From: G965212025 sp965212025
GTDB lineage: Bacteria > Pseudomonadota > Gammaproteobacteria > Poriferisulfidales > Oxydemutatoraceae
Assembly (NCBI GenBank): GCA_965212025.1
Contig: OZ243039.1
Coordinates: forward strand, 1,736,001-1,800,000
DNA length: 64,000 bases
Direction of reading: 5' to 3'
The position numbers and the translations under genes were made by a program. How positions within the stretch are numbered: position 1 is the first letter of the stretch; every line of letters begins with the position of its first letter. The notes beneath the pieces are model-generated. The model was given only the letters and a program-made list of their open reading frames with translations. It searched no databases and had not been told where the DNA came from. Positions 43,805 to 52,908 of the stretch are shown here, one piece after another.

Positions 43805-45016
43805 ATGACCTCGGAAGCCAGTACCTTATCAGCCAGTACCTCGCCAGCCACTACGCTCGAAGAGCAAGAGGGAATGTCCCGGGTCCTTGAGGATTTGCGT
43901 AGTTTGGTAATGGAATCGGCAGGAGCCAACCTGCTCCTGGACTACAGCGAGATTTTTATATCGGCTGCTATTATCGTGGCGATTGCTTTTCTGGCCGCAC
44001 TGTTCATTAGAGTTCTTTTAGCCAGATTGGAGAAGAAAAATCGCAAATGGGAAGTCGCTCTTTTTTCTATCCTCACCGGTCCGTTGGTTCTGATGATTTA
44101 CCTGATCGGTTTTACGTACATTCTGGAAGTTTTCGTCAGTGCAGAGGAGATAAGAACGATAGAAATATCGACTGCCGTACGCCACCTCGGGATTATTTTC
44201 TGCCTATTGGCGTTCTCACTGAGATTAATCCGGAGAATGGAAGAAGAATTGATTGGAGTTCTTGCTACCGGAAGTGCCCGCGCCCTGGACGCGACTGGCA
44301 CCCGTATGGTCGCAAGACTGCTTCGCATTTCTCTGGTCGCAGCGGCCTTGCTGACCGCTTTGAGTGAGGCGGGAATCAGTGTGTCGGGGATTCTGGCTTT
44401 TGGCGGGGTTAGTGGTCTGGCAGTAGGCTTGGCCGCCAAAGAACCGTTGGCGAACTTCTTCGGTGCGGTCATGATTTCGTTGGACAGGCCTTTTGTGGAA
44501 GGTGACACAATCCGTTCTCCTGATCGTTCGGTCGAGGGCACTGTGGAACATATTGGTTGGCGCATCACCCGGATAAGAACCTATAACGGCCATGCCCTTT
44601 ATTTGCCGAACGCCCTTTTTTCGACTGTGATTGTTGAAAACCTGACGCACATGAAGCTACGTCACTTTAATCAGGTGTTCGTGCTTCGTCATGAAGACAT
44701 GGATAAGATCGCCGCCATTTCCATTGACATCAGAGAGCTTTTGATCCAGCACAAAGAAGTCGACAACGACTACCTGAATATCTTTGTCAAGAAGTTTTCA
44801 GAGTTCGCGATCGACTTGGCAGTGCAGTTTTACACGACCCAGATCATCTACAAAGGCTTTACGAGAGTGAAAGAGGAGATGCTTCTGGCGATAGCTGACA
44901 TTATCCATAAGCACGGTGCAGAAATGCCTTATCCCATACAAAATCAAATTCTGCAGCGAAAGACAGAAGGGAAAAAGATGGCCGCTCCTCCAGAACCATC
45001 AGTAAAATTGACGTAG
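43805..45016 (+). CDS. MscS-family mechanosensitive ion channel
   Basis: Small-conductance mechanosensitive channels release solutes on hypo-osmotic shock. The 403-residue protein has an N-terminal membrane region with helices near residues 46-66, 82-105 and 120-140. It then has the pore helix rich in Gly and Ala (ILAFGGVSGLAVGLAAKEPL, about residue 196), the beta domain FVEGDTIRS...VEGTVEHIGWRITRIRT and the LPNALFSTVIVEN segment. It is longer than E. coli MscS (286) at the N-terminus. AAGGGGACGG lies upstream of ATG 43805. Confidence 0.92.
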   Translation: MTSEASTLSASTSPATTLEEQEGMSRVLEDLRSLVMESAGANLLLDYSEIFISAAIIVAIAFLAALFIRVLLARLEKKNRKWEVALFSILTGPLVLMIYLIGFTYILEVFVSAEEIRTIEISTAVRHLGIIFCLLAFSLRLIRRMEEELIGVLATGSARALDATGTRMVARLLRISLVAAALLTALSEAGISVSGILAFGGVSGLAVGLAAKEPLANFFGAVMISLDRPFVEGDTIRSPDRSVEGTVEHIGWRITRIRTYNGHALYLPNALFSTVIVENLTHMKLRHFNQVFVLRHEDMDKIAAISIDIRELLIQHKEVDNDYLNIFVKKFSEFAIDLAVQFYTTQIIYKGFTRVKEEMLLAIADIIHKHGAEMPYPIQNQILQRKTEGKKMAAPPEPSVKLT

Positions 45017-45030
45017 ACAGAACATAGGAG

Positions 45031-45060
45031 TGTCAGTCAGGCTTCCTTGACATTTTTTTT
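45031..45060 (+). terminator. Possible intrinsic terminator after the MscS gene
   Basis: TGTCA (45031-45035) and TGACA (45048-45052) flank an AGG-CTT-CCT inner stem with a 3-base bulge, followed by a run of eight T. The stem is imperfect. Confidence 0.5.
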
Positions 45061-45090
45061 CGGGTTCGTACAGTGACAGAGGACTTTTTT

Positions 45091-45163
45091 GGGGCCATAG
45101 CTCAGTTGGGAGAGCACTTGCATGGCATGCAAGAGGTCGGGGGTTCGAGACCGCCTGGCTCCA
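45091..45163 (+). tRNA. tRNA-Ala (anticodon GGC)
   Basis: The acceptor stem GGGGCCA pairs with TGGCTCC, the D-stem GCTC/GAGC and anticodon stem CTTGC/GCAAG are complete, and the loop ATGGCAT gives anticodon GGC. No CCA is encoded after the discriminator A. The T-stem (GGGGG with CCGCC) has a G-G mismatch at its middle pair, which is abnormal. Confidence 0.9.
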
Positions 45164-45227
45164 TTGCGGTTTTCGTTAGTGGCGGGGGCATCCCCCCCGC
45201 AGCAAAGCACGCTGAAGACCGCTCCTT

Positions 45228-45698
45228 GTGAGCAGATTGTCCGCTTCCTCCCTCCTCATTTTTCTTTTCGCGGCGATGCATGTCGTGTATGCCAGTGCCG
45301 AAAACACTCCCACAGCGGACGTATCCAGACAAGCGCAAGTGGAAGCGGCTGGCAAAATTTTCCAGGTGGAAGTCGTGAGCGCTGCAGAAAAGCGCACCTT
45401 GGGATTGTCGGGACGAACACGACTTGGAGATGATCAGGGGATGCTGTTCGTTTTCGAGCGGGATGCCAAACACAGCTTCTGGATGAAAAACATGAATTTT
45501 TCACTTGACATCGTGTGGATAGACAAATTTGGAAGCGTTGTACACGTGGAAAGAAAGGTTTCGCCCGAAAGTTGGCCCAAATCTTTTGTTCCGGCAAAAG
45601 CGGCACGATACGTCCTGGAAGTACGCGCCGGGCAGCTTTCCCGTCTCAACTCAGGCGACCGGGTGCACTTCAAAGGAGTGCCCATACGCCTGTTCTAG
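45228..45698 (+). CDS. Exported DUF192 family protein
   Basis: The 156-residue product has a signal peptide (LSASSLLIFLFAAMHVVYASA) and a DUF192 domain. The family marks are EKRTLGLSGRTRLGDDQGML, then FVFERDAKHSFWMKNM, LDIVWIDKFGSVVHVE and the final AGQLSRLNSGDRV. DUF192 proteins are small periplasmic or lipoprotein-like beta proteins; I know of no established function. GTG 45228 is the only start that gives a signal peptide. The gene lies between two tRNA genes. Confidence 0.86.
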   Translation: MSRLSASSLLIFLFAAMHVVYASAENTPTADVSRQAQVEAAGKIFQVEVVSAAEKRTLGLSGRTRLGDDQGMLFVFERDAKHSFWMKNMNFSLDIVWIDKFGSVVHVERKVSPESWPKSFVPAKAARYVLEVRAGQLSRLNSGDRVHFKGVPIRLF

Positions 45699-45777
45699 GC
45701 GACAGGGCTGCAAAGACTCGCAATGCTTTTTTTGCTAAAAGCGACCCTTGAAAGTGTTACCATCGCGTTCCCAATCT

Positions 45778-45850
45778 GTCCCCATCGTCTAGAGGCCTAG
45801 GACTTCGCCCTTTCACGGCGGCAACGGGGGTTCGAATCCCCCTGGGGATG
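45778..45850 (+). tRNA. tRNA-Glu (anticodon TTC)
   Basis: GTCCCCA pairs with TGGGGAT (one G-T pair), the anticodon stem TCGCC/GGCGG encloses CTTTCAC giving anticodon TTC, and the T-arm GGGGG-TTCGAAT-CCCCC is perfect. No CCA is encoded. TTTTTT follows directly and may terminate transcription. Confidence 0.95.
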
Positions 45851-46065
45851 TTTTTTCAACCACTTCAAACAGCTAAGCCAAACAAGCCAAGCCCGGAAGC
45901 GCATTCAGGTTTATGAAGCGATCCCCCGGCGATGACGGCCACGGTGGCTGGATGGTACAGTTTTCCCGATGAATGAAGCGAGAAAGTTAAGGCATGCGGC
46001 ATAAAGTCAAAGTCAGGCTTTTAGCAGTGACGTGAGTGCCGGAACTAGCATAGCGTTCAGGTCAG

Positions 46066-46305
46066 ATGATATTTAGACGTTCAAAATCTCCCTGCACAAA
46101 TGGCTCTATGACCATGTCTGATGCGACCAGCCGTAAAGGCATCCCGTCTTTGAAGTTGTCAAAAGAAGTCGGCTTGGTTTTTGTTCCACTGGCACCAAGA
46201 GACGGCAAAGTAGCGGCTGTCAAACGTGATACGATTGCGCGTATTGACGACCTTCGCCGCAAAACCATTGGGAAGCAATTGACTTACGAGGCATTGATCC
46301 AATGA
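46066..46305 (+). CDS. Small hypothetical protein upstream of the type III RM system
   Basis: This 79-codon frame (ATG 46066, or ATG 46108 giving 65 residues) codes for a basic protein with LSKEVGLVFVPLAPRDGKV and a C-terminal helix. I do not recognise it. Its stop overlaps the ATG of a tiny frame (46302-46376) in an ATGA-like junction, an arrangement common for toxin-antitoxin pairs. The second frame is cut short by a dispersed repeat, so this may be the remaining half of a broken pair. No strong ribosome-binding site is visible. Confidence 0.45.
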   Translation: MIFRRSKSPCTNGSMTMSDATSRKGIPSLKLSKEVGLVFVPLAPRDGKVAAVKRDTIARIDDLRRKTIGKQLTYEALIQ

Positions 46306-46376
46306 GCACAATTGCCACACCAGCGAAGTTTGATACCATTACTGACTTTCACGATTCTCGCGCCTTTCGCGGTTAA
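46302..46376 (+). pseudogene. Truncated small reading frame ending in a dispersed repeat
   Basis: ATG 46302 overlaps the stop of the preceding small gene. The frame reads 24 codons. The last ten (from TDFHDSRAFRG) and the TAA are encoded by the right arm of a dispersed repeat. This looks like the remnant of a second gene in a small operon. Confidence 0.4.
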
Positions 46377-46378
46377 AA
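46340..46378. repeat. Dispersed palindromic repeat, copy 8 (one arm only)
   Basis: ACTGACTTTCACGATTCTCG then CGCCTTTCGCGGTTAAAAAT is the right arm of the dispersed repeat. It ends 16 bases before the mod start. Confidence 0.75.
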
Positions 46379-46394
46379 ATACAGGAATTTAGGC

Positions 46395-48293
46395 GTGGAT
46401 AAAATGGATGGCAAAACAAAGGATATCGTGGCCGAAAACGTTGGCAAGCTGAAAGAGCTTTTTCCTGAAGCCTTTACGGAAGGCAAGGTGGATTTTGATG
46501 CCCTGAAGAGGGTTCTCGGTGAGTTCGTCGACGACCGCGACGACCGCTACAGCTTCACGTGGAATGGCAAAGAGCGTGCCCGAATGGTCGCCCAGACACC
46601 GAGCACCGGCACACTTCGCCCCTGCAAGGAAGAGTCGGTCGACTGGGATACGACCCAGAATGTTTTTATTGAAGGTGACAATCTTGAAGTGCTCAAGCTA
46701 CTGCAGAAGAGCTACCACAAAAAAGTGAAGATGATCTATATCGACCCGCCGTACAACACCGGCAATGACTTTGTTTACAAGGACAACTTCAAAGACAATA
46801 TCAAGAACTACAAGGCAATTACAGGTCAAGTTGATGGCAAAGGCCGCAACCTTTCAAACAACCCTGAAACCAGCGGTCGTTACCACACCGACTGGTTGAA
46901 CATGATGTATCCGCGCTTAATGCTAGCCAGAAATCTACTTAAGGATGATGGGGTTATTTTTATTTCAATTGATGATGGAGAAATAGCTAATTTGCGGAAG
47001 ATTTGTGATGAGATTTTTGGAGAAGAAAATTTCATAACTGCATTCGGATGGGAGAAAAAGAAGAAACCATCATTTTTAAATAAAAACCTAGGAACCAAGT
47101 TTGAGTACATCTGTGCCTATGCAAAAAATAGAGAAGAAACTTCGGCATTTTCAGTAGAGCTAACAACCGAAGGCAAAAAATATCCGTTTAATAATGCTGG
47201 CAACAGTTTGGCAATCCTTACGTTCCCTACGCAAAGCGTAAAATTCAACATGACTGACACTACTGTTACTCCCCAAGATATGTCAGAAGGGAAGATTAAA
47301 ACCAAACTGCTCGATGAGTTAACAATTGTGAATGGTACAAATATAGAGCCTTTCAAACTTGAAGGTGAGTGGCGATATTCCCAAACAAAGCTGAATGAAA
47401 TAGTTGACGCAAAAGAAGAAATAGTAATAAGTAAAATACCCTTTCGCCCCAACCATATTAAAAAAGGTAGCGAAATAAAGAAAATGCATAATTTACTTAG
47501 CATCGCCCACTATTCAATTCCAACAAATGAGGACGCAGATGCTGAACAGGTTGAATTAATGGGTTCAAGTTATTTCGACTATGCAAAACCCGTGGGGCTG
47601 ATCAATCTCCTAACGAAGGCGTTTCTTTATAGCGATGAAGAATCTGTAGTTCTTGATTTTTTCGCTGGTAGCGGAACAACAGGTCACTCAGTTATATCTT
47701 ACAATCAGCAATCCAAGTCTTGCCACAAATTTCTCTTGATTCAGTTGCCTGAAGGCATTGATCAGCAGGATAATGCGTATAAATCAGGTTATAAGACCAT
47801 CGCAGAAATAAGCAAAGAACGCATCCGCAGGGCTGCCACAAAAATTAAAGAAGAAAATCCCGACTATAACGGCGACCTTGGTTTCAAGGTCTTCAAGCTC
47901 GACTCTACCAATATCAAACCGTGGGAAGTCGGCTCCAATCTGATGGAGAAAACACTCGAAGACTATATTTCAAACATCAAACCGGAACGTCGGGAAGAAG
48001 ATATTCTTTACGAAGTCATCCTGAAATGTGGCCTGACCCTAACCCTGCCCATAACAGAACATACCATTGCCGGACAAAAAGTCTTCGATGTCAATAGGGG
48101 TACGTTGCTCGTTTGCCTGTCGGATTCCATTTCACCTGAGGTGGCCATCGGCATTGTCAAACTGAAGGATGAGTTCAATCTGGAAATCGAGTGCGTGGTA
48201 TTCAAAGACTCCGGCTTTAAGGACGATGAAGAAAAAACCAATGCCTTTCAGAATCTCAAACAGGCTGGCATACCCGCTGTAACGAGCTTGTAA
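46395..48293 (+). CDS. mod: Type III restriction-modification methyltransferase subunit Mod
   Basis: Mod methylates adenine N6 at an asymmetric site and provides sequence recognition for the type III complex. The 632-residue protein has the beta-class order: catalytic DPPYNTG (about residue 117), then a target-recognition region, then the SAM-binding VLDFFAGSGTTGHSV (about residue 417). The GTG 46395 start has AGGAA 7 bases upstream; ATG 46404 is the alternative. The region between the two motifs (about 46.92-47.70 kb) is much more AT-rich than the flanks, as expected after exchange of the recognition domain. res follows after one base. The operon lies downstream of tRNA-Glu. Confidence 0.94.
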   Translation: MDKMDGKTKDIVAENVGKLKELFPEAFTEGKVDFDALKRVLGEFVDDRDDRYSFTWNGKERARMVAQTPSTGTLRPCKEESVDWDTTQNVFIEGDNLEVLKLLQKSYHKKVKMIYIDPPYNTGNDFVYKDNFKDNIKNYKAITGQVDGKGRNLSNNPETSGRYHTDWLNMMYPRLMLARNLLKDDGVIFISIDDGEIANLRKICDEIFGEENFITAFGWEKKKKPSFLNKNLGTKFEYICAYAKNREETSAFSVELTTEGKKYPFNNAGNSLAILTFPTQSVKFNMTDTTVTPQDMSEGKIKTKLLDELTIVNGTNIEPFKLEGEWRYSQTKLNEIVDAKEEIVISKIPFRPNHIKKGSEIKKMHNLLSIAHYSIPTNEDADAEQVELMGSSYFDYAKPVGLINLLTKAFLYSDEESVVLDFFAGSGTTGHSVISYNQQSKSCHKFLLIQLPEGIDQQDNAYKSGYKTIAEISKERIRRAATKIKEENPDYNGDLGFKVFKLDSTNIKPWEVGSNLMEKTLEDYISNIKPERREEDILYEVILKCGLTLTLPITEHTIAGQKVFDVNRGTLLVCLSDSISPEVAIGIVKLKDEFNLEIECVVFKDSGFKDDEEKTNAFQNLKQAGIPAVTSL

Positions 48294-48294
48294 G

Positions 48295-51200
48295 ATGAAG
48301 ATACAGTTTGATCCGAACCTTGACTACCAAAAACAGGCCATAGCATCCGTTGCCGGTGTGTTTAAAGGACAGGAAATCTGCCGGACCAATTTTACAGTCG
48401 CCCCGCTGCAACACACCTCCCAGCAGGCGATTCCCGGCACGGAAAACAATCTGGGTACAGGGAACGTACTAATACTACCGGATAAAGACATCCACAAGAA
48501 TATTCGCAAAATTCAGTTAAAAAACGGCTTGGCACCATCTGAGTCATTCAGCTCAAAGGACGGGATACACCTGACTGTTGAGATGGAAACGGGTACCGGA
48601 AAGACATACGTCTATCTACGCTCCATCTTTGAAATGAACCGGCTTTACGGCTTCACCAAGTTCATCATTGTCGTGCCGTCGATAGCCGTCAAGGAAGGGG
48701 TTCATAAATCCCTTGAGATAACAGCCACTCATTTTCGAAAGCTCTATGGAAATGTCAGCTTCGGTTATTTTGTCTATAACTCCAGCAGCAAGCTTTCAGA
48801 CGTAAGAAACTTTGCTACCAGCCCGGACATCCAGATTATGGTGATCAATATTGATGCCTTCAGAAAGAGCTTCACTGATCCGGAAAAGGAGAACAAGGCA
48901 AACATTATCCACCGTCCCCATGAACGGACAGGTGGGAATAAGCCGATTGAGTGCATACAGAAAACCAATCCGCTTGTTATCGTGGATGAGCCCCAGAGCG
49001 TTGACACCACCTCGAAGAGCAAAGAGGCGATTGCGTCACTGAACCCACTCTGCACCCTGCGTTACTCGGCCACCCATGTGGATAAACACCAGATGCTTTA
49101 CAAGCTGAACTCTATCGATGCATACGAACAGAAGCTCGTAAAACAGATCGAAGTGGCTGGAATTGAAGTCAAAGACGGCCATAACAAAGCCTACATTAAG
49201 CTTTTGAGCGTCAAAAATGAAAAAAGCCCGATCACAGCCAAGATTGAGATCGACTGCCGCAGGAAAAACGGCAGCATCAAGAGAAAGACCGTGGTGGTTT
49301 CAAGTGGTGCTGACCTGCTGAATGCAAAGTACAGCGGTAGACGTGACCTTTACGATGGTTACATTATCGACGACATCTACTGCGAAAAGGGCAAGGAATA
49401 CATCAGCTTTACCAGTAAACCGGATATTCTGAGGCTGGGTCAGGCCATCGGCGAAGTTGACCAGGACGTATACAAGCGCCTACAGATTCGCAAAACGATT
49501 GAGGAACATCTGGACAAAGAAAAGCGCCTGCGTCCCGAGGGCATCAAGGTGCTTAGTTTGTTTTTCATCGATAGGGTAGCCAACTACCGCAGCTACGATA
49601 AGGATGGAAACCCGCAAAAAGGCAAATTCGCCCGGATGTTTGAGGAGGAGTATGCCCAAGCTATTCGCAAGCCCAAATACGACACCCTCTTTGAAGGTGC
49701 AGATCTGGATACTGTGGCCGCCGGTGTGCATAACGGCTATTTTGCTGTCGACAAAAAGAAAGACACCTCAGGCAATGAAATGCTGAAGGACGCCTCCGGC
49801 AAGACTGCTGCCGATGAAAGCGCCTACAACCTCATCATGAGAGACAAGGAAAAGCTTCTCAGCTTCGATTCCAGGCTGAAGTTTATTTTCTCCCACTCCG
49901 CCCTGAGGGAAGGATGGGACAGCCCCAATGTTTTCCAGATCTGTACGCTCAACGAAACAAGTTCGCTTATTAAGAAACGGCAGGAAATCGGACGCGGACT
50001 TCGCATTGCGGTTAATCAGGATGGTGAGCGGGTTCATGGTTTCGAGGTCAACACGCTTACCGTCATGGCGAATGAGTCATACGAAAAGTTCGCCGAACAG
50101 CTACAGAAAGAAATTGAGCAGGAAGAAGGCATCAAGTTTGGTGTGGTAGAGAAGCATCTGTTTGCCAATATTGCCGTCCCGGTTAGCGAATACAACGATA
50201 AGTACCTTGGCTTTGAAGCCTCAGAAGCGCTTTGGAATCACCTGAAAAGATCTGGGTATATCGATGCAGCAGGCAAAGTTCAGGCCACCTTGAAAACAGC
50301 GTTGAAGACCGGGGAACTGGAACTACCGGAGGGATTCAAGCCTCACGCACCTCGAATCGCTGCGCTTCTGAAGTGGGTATCCGGTAACCTCAACATCAAA
50401 AACCGGGATGAAAAGAAAAAGGTTTCACTGAACAAAAAAGTGTTTTTGAGTGAAGAGTTCAAACAGCTCTGGGATCGCATCAAATATCGGACAACCTTCA
50501 GCGTGAAATTTGACGCGAAAGCGCTCGCTAAAAAATGCGCTGAGGAGATTAAATCGAATCTGCAGGTAGGCAAAACAAGGCTTTTGTACCGTAAAGGCAA
50601 ACTCAATCAGAGGAGGGGTGGCATTCGGGCAGAACAGCTTCAGGAAACAGCCCATGTCTATAAGGATCAGTCTTTTGCACTGCCGGATCTTATCACCCAG
50701 ATCGTGAATGAAACGAACCTGACACGCCGAACGGTAGTGAGGATCATCATTGATAGTGGCCGCCTGGAATCGTTCAAAGACAACCCGCAAAAGTTTATTG
50801 AACTAGTTTCGACAATTATCCAACGCCAGATGCGCCTTTTTGTGACTGATGGCATCAAGTACCACAAGATTGGTGACGACCATTACTACGCGCAGGAACT
50901 CTTCAGAGATAACGAGCTGTTTGGGTACCTGCAAAAAAACATGATCGGAAGCAAGAAATCGGTCTTCGACCATGTCGTGTACGATTCCGACATAGAGTTT
51001 CAGTTTGCCAGCGACTGTGAACGAAGCGATGACATCAAGCTGTATGCCAAACTTCCCGGCTGGTTCAAGATCGATACCCCGCTTGGAAGCTATAACCCGG
51101 ACTGGGCTGTGCTGGTTGAGGTCGATGGCCAAGAGAAACTCTACTTTGTTGTTGAAACCAAAGGCACATTATTTAGTGACGCACTTCGCCCGGCTGAAGA

Positions 51201-51303
51201 CGCCAAGATTAAATGTGGCAAGCAACACTTCAAAGCCCTGGACAATGATGTCGAGTTTGCCGTCACGAACACGTTCGAAGATTTTTCAGGTATGTATGTG
51301 TAA
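48295..51303 (+). CDS. res: Type III restriction endonuclease subunit Res
   Basis: Res is the ATP-driven helicase-like nuclease subunit that acts with Mod. The 1002-residue protein has Walker A in EMETGTGKTYVYL (about residue 99), DEPQ (IVDEPQSVD, about residue 230), the SF2 motif LRYSATH, REGWDSPNVFQICTLNE and QEIGRGLRIAVNQ. A C-terminal PD-(D/E)xK-type nuclease site follows (NPDWAVLV then VETKG, about residue 955). Motifs appear intact and the frame is uninterrupted, so the enzyme is probably active. ATG 48295 follows the mod stop by one base. Confidence 0.95.
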   Translation: MKIQFDPNLDYQKQAIASVAGVFKGQEICRTNFTVAPLQHTSQQAIPGTENNLGTGNVLILPDKDIHKNIRKIQLKNGLAPSESFSSKDGIHLTVEMETGTGKTYVYLRSIFEMNRLYGFTKFIIVVPSIAVKEGVHKSLEITATHFRKLYGNVSFGYFVYNSSSKLSDVRNFATSPDIQIMVINIDAFRKSFTDPEKENKANIIHRPHERTGGNKPIECIQKTNPLVIVDEPQSVDTTSKSKEAIASLNPLCTLRYSATHVDKHQMLYKLNSIDAYEQKLVKQIEVAGIEVKDGHNKAYIKLLSVKNEKSPITAKIEIDCRRKNGSIKRKTVVVSSGADLLNAKYSGRRDLYDGYIIDDIYCEKGKEYISFTSKPDILRLGQAIGEVDQDVYKRLQIRKTIEEHLDKEKRLRPEGIKVLSLFFIDRVANYRSYDKDGNPQKGKFARMFEEEYAQAIRKPKYDTLFEGADLDTVAAGVHNGYFAVDKKKDTSGNEMLKDASGKTAADESAYNLIMRDKEKLLSFDSRLKFIFSHSALREGWDSPNVFQICTLNETSSLIKKRQEIGRGLRIAVNQDGERVHGFEVNTLTVMANESYEKFAEQLQKEIEQEEGIKFGVVEKHLFANIAVPVSEYNDKYLGFEASEALWNHLKRSGYIDAAGKVQATLKTALKTGELELPEGFKPHAPRIAALLKWVSGNLNIKNRDEKKKVSLNKKVFLSEEFKQLWDRIKYRTTFSVKFDAKALAKKCAEEIKSNLQVGKTRLLYRKGKLNQRRGGIRAEQLQETAHVYKDQSFALPDLITQIVNETNLTRRTVVRIIIDSGRLESFKDNPQKFIELVSTIIQRQMRLFVTDGIKYHKIGDDHYYAQELFRDNELFGYLQKNMIGSKKSVFDHVVYDSDIEFQFASDCERSDDIKLYAKLPGWFKIDTPLGSYNPDWAVLVEVDGQEKLYFVVETKGTLFSDALRPAEDAKIKCGKQHFKALDNDVEFAVTNTFEDFSGMYV

Positions 51304-51504
51304 TTCAAAACTCCCTTGACTGAGATGACCAAGTGGTTTGGGGTTTCAATGAGGATTTTGCAAACCGAGCCCGGGTTGGCTGCGCAGGGAATGCCTTGCG
51401 ATTGATTCAGAGCTTGGGGGTGTGGCACACTTCCAGCTTCTTGACATCCAGGCTTAACAGGAACTGTAGGCTCGCTGTCACATTCTTGGAAAAGAGGTAA
51501 GGTT
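51304..51504. other. Intergenic stretch between res and ferredoxin gene
   Basis: No gene is visible. TTGACA at 51441-51446 is a perfect -35 hexamer, but no good -10 follows at 16-18 bases, so I leave the promoter unassigned. If the RM system is an island inserted at the tRNA-Glu gene, its right border should be here; I found no repeat of the tRNA 3' end. Confidence 0.4.
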
Positions 51505-51687
51505 ATGAAAGTGAATTGGGATGAAGACACCTGCATACATGCTGGCAAATGCGTTGAGGGTTTACCTTCGGTGTTCAAAGTCATTGACAATAAATTCGTG
51601 ATTGACCAGTCCGGTGCGGATGAGAGCGCGATTCGGAAAATCGTTGGCAAATGTCCCTCAGGGGCACTGACAATCGACGAGTCCTGA
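51505..51687 (+). CDS. Small divergent 4Fe-4S ferredoxin
   Basis: The 60-residue protein matches the single-cluster divergent ferredoxin group (Fer4_19 type): CIHAGKCVEGLPSVF near the N-terminus and KCPSGALTI near the C-terminus. It is a soluble electron carrier. A strong site (AGAGGTAAGG) precedes ATG 51505. The next gene encodes an NAD(P)H reductase with its own 2Fe-2S domain, so the two may serve one redox pathway, though 150 bases separate them. Confidence 0.88.
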   Translation: MKVNWDEDTCIHAGKCVEGLPSVFKVIDNKFVIDQSGADESAIRKIVGKCPSGALTIDES

Positions 51688-51837
51688 AGTAACCACAGCT
51701 ACATTTTCTGAACCTTTGCTTCGCTTTGGCTGAGCCTCGTTGCGGTTGCGCAACTCCCCGTTTTCGCCGTCTTCTCAGTAGCGATGATTTAAAGAGTAAG
51801 ACTTAAAAGCTTCGGGTTCATGAAGGAGGTGTAAGTC

Positions 51838-52908
51838 ATGTTTTCTTTTGGCCAGAAAGAATGCACAGCGACCATAAACTCAGACGCCAAGCTACTCGTC
51901 AAAAAAGGCCAGAATCTTTTGGCGAGCGGGTTGGAATCCGGGTTGAACTGGCCGCACGACTGTCGTGTGGGAAGCTGCGGCACGTGTCGGTGCAAACTGC
52001 TGTCCGGTAAAATAAAACCCCTGTCCGACTTCGCGTATGTCCTGCCGCCGGAAGACATAAAGCGTGGGTACATTCTTGCCTGCCAGACCCGTTTAAAGAG
52101 CGACATAGAGGTCGAAGTTGAATTGGGCACTGAGAAGAGGGTGGCGGTGGAAACACGCAAGGCGCGAGTAACCGGCATCCGAAAACTGACCCACGACATT
52201 CTAGAGGTGATGATTACTGCCGGCTCTCCTTTCCCCGAGGGAATGGCTGCTGGCCAGTACGCGGAAATAACGTACCCGGGGCTGTCCAGCCCCCGATCCT
52301 ATTCTTTCGCCACTGACTTGGCAGATAAGGCGCAAAACACACTGACTTTTTATATTCGTAACGTCCCCGGAGGTGAATTTACCGCTTGGCTTTTTGACGG
52401 GAACCGCCTTGATGCTGAAGTGACTGTAAGTGCCCCTTACGGAGATTTTCGCCTGCACGACAGCCGCAAAACGATGATCTGTATCGCCGGAGGAAGCGGC
52501 ATGAGCGGCATCAAGGCCATCCTCGAAAATGCATGTCGAATCGGAGCGAAAAGAGATGCGATTTTCCTGTTTGGTGCGCGCGGGCAACGAGACAGTTACT
52601 GTGCGGAAGAGATTGGAAAAATTGGCAGGGAATGGAACCCTGGGCGCAAATTTGATTTCGAAACGGTGCTGTCCGATGAGCCGTCAGACAGCGACTGGAC
52701 GGGTCCACGCGGCTTTGTCACTGTTCATTTTCAACAACATTATTTACAGGGTACGGGTTTGGACATCCAGAAATGCGAAGCGTATCTGTGTGGTCCCCCT
52801 CCGATGGTTGACGCTGGAATTAAAGCGCTGTCTGAAGCCGGCATGCAAAATGAGGCTATGTTTTTTGACAAGTTTCTTGACGCAAGCACGATGGAAGGCG
52901 GTCGTTGA
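51838..52908 (+). CDS. 2Fe-2S ferredoxin / FAD / NAD(P)H reductase (monooxygenase-reductase type)
   Basis: The 356-residue product is a three-domain electron-transfer flavoprotein like the reductases of xylene, phenol or methane monooxygenases. An N-terminal plant-type 2Fe-2S domain has CRVGSCGTCRCKLLSGKI and the fourth Cys in LACQT. The FAD domain has PRSYSFAT (about residue 152). The NAD domain has IAGGSGMSGIKAIL (about residue 219) and ends with CGPPPMVDAG and a terminal FFDKF. A strong site (AAGGAGGTG) precedes ATG 51838. No oxygenase component is in the window, so the partner is unknown. Confidence 0.88.
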   Translation: MFSFGQKECTATINSDAKLLVKKGQNLLASGLESGLNWPHDCRVGSCGTCRCKLLSGKIKPLSDFAYVLPPEDIKRGYILACQTRLKSDIEVEVELGTEKRVAVETRKARVTGIRKLTHDILEVMITAGSPFPEGMAAGQYAEITYPGLSSPRSYSFATDLADKAQNTLTFYIRNVPGGEFTAWLFDGNRLDAEVTVSAPYGDFRLHDSRKTMICIAGGSGMSGIKAILENACRIGAKRDAIFLFGARGQRDSYCAEEIGKIGREWNPGRKFDFETVLSDEPSDSDWTGPRGFVTVHFQQHYLQGTGLDIQKCEAYLCGPPPMVDAGIKALSEAGMQNEAMFFDKFLDASTMEGGR

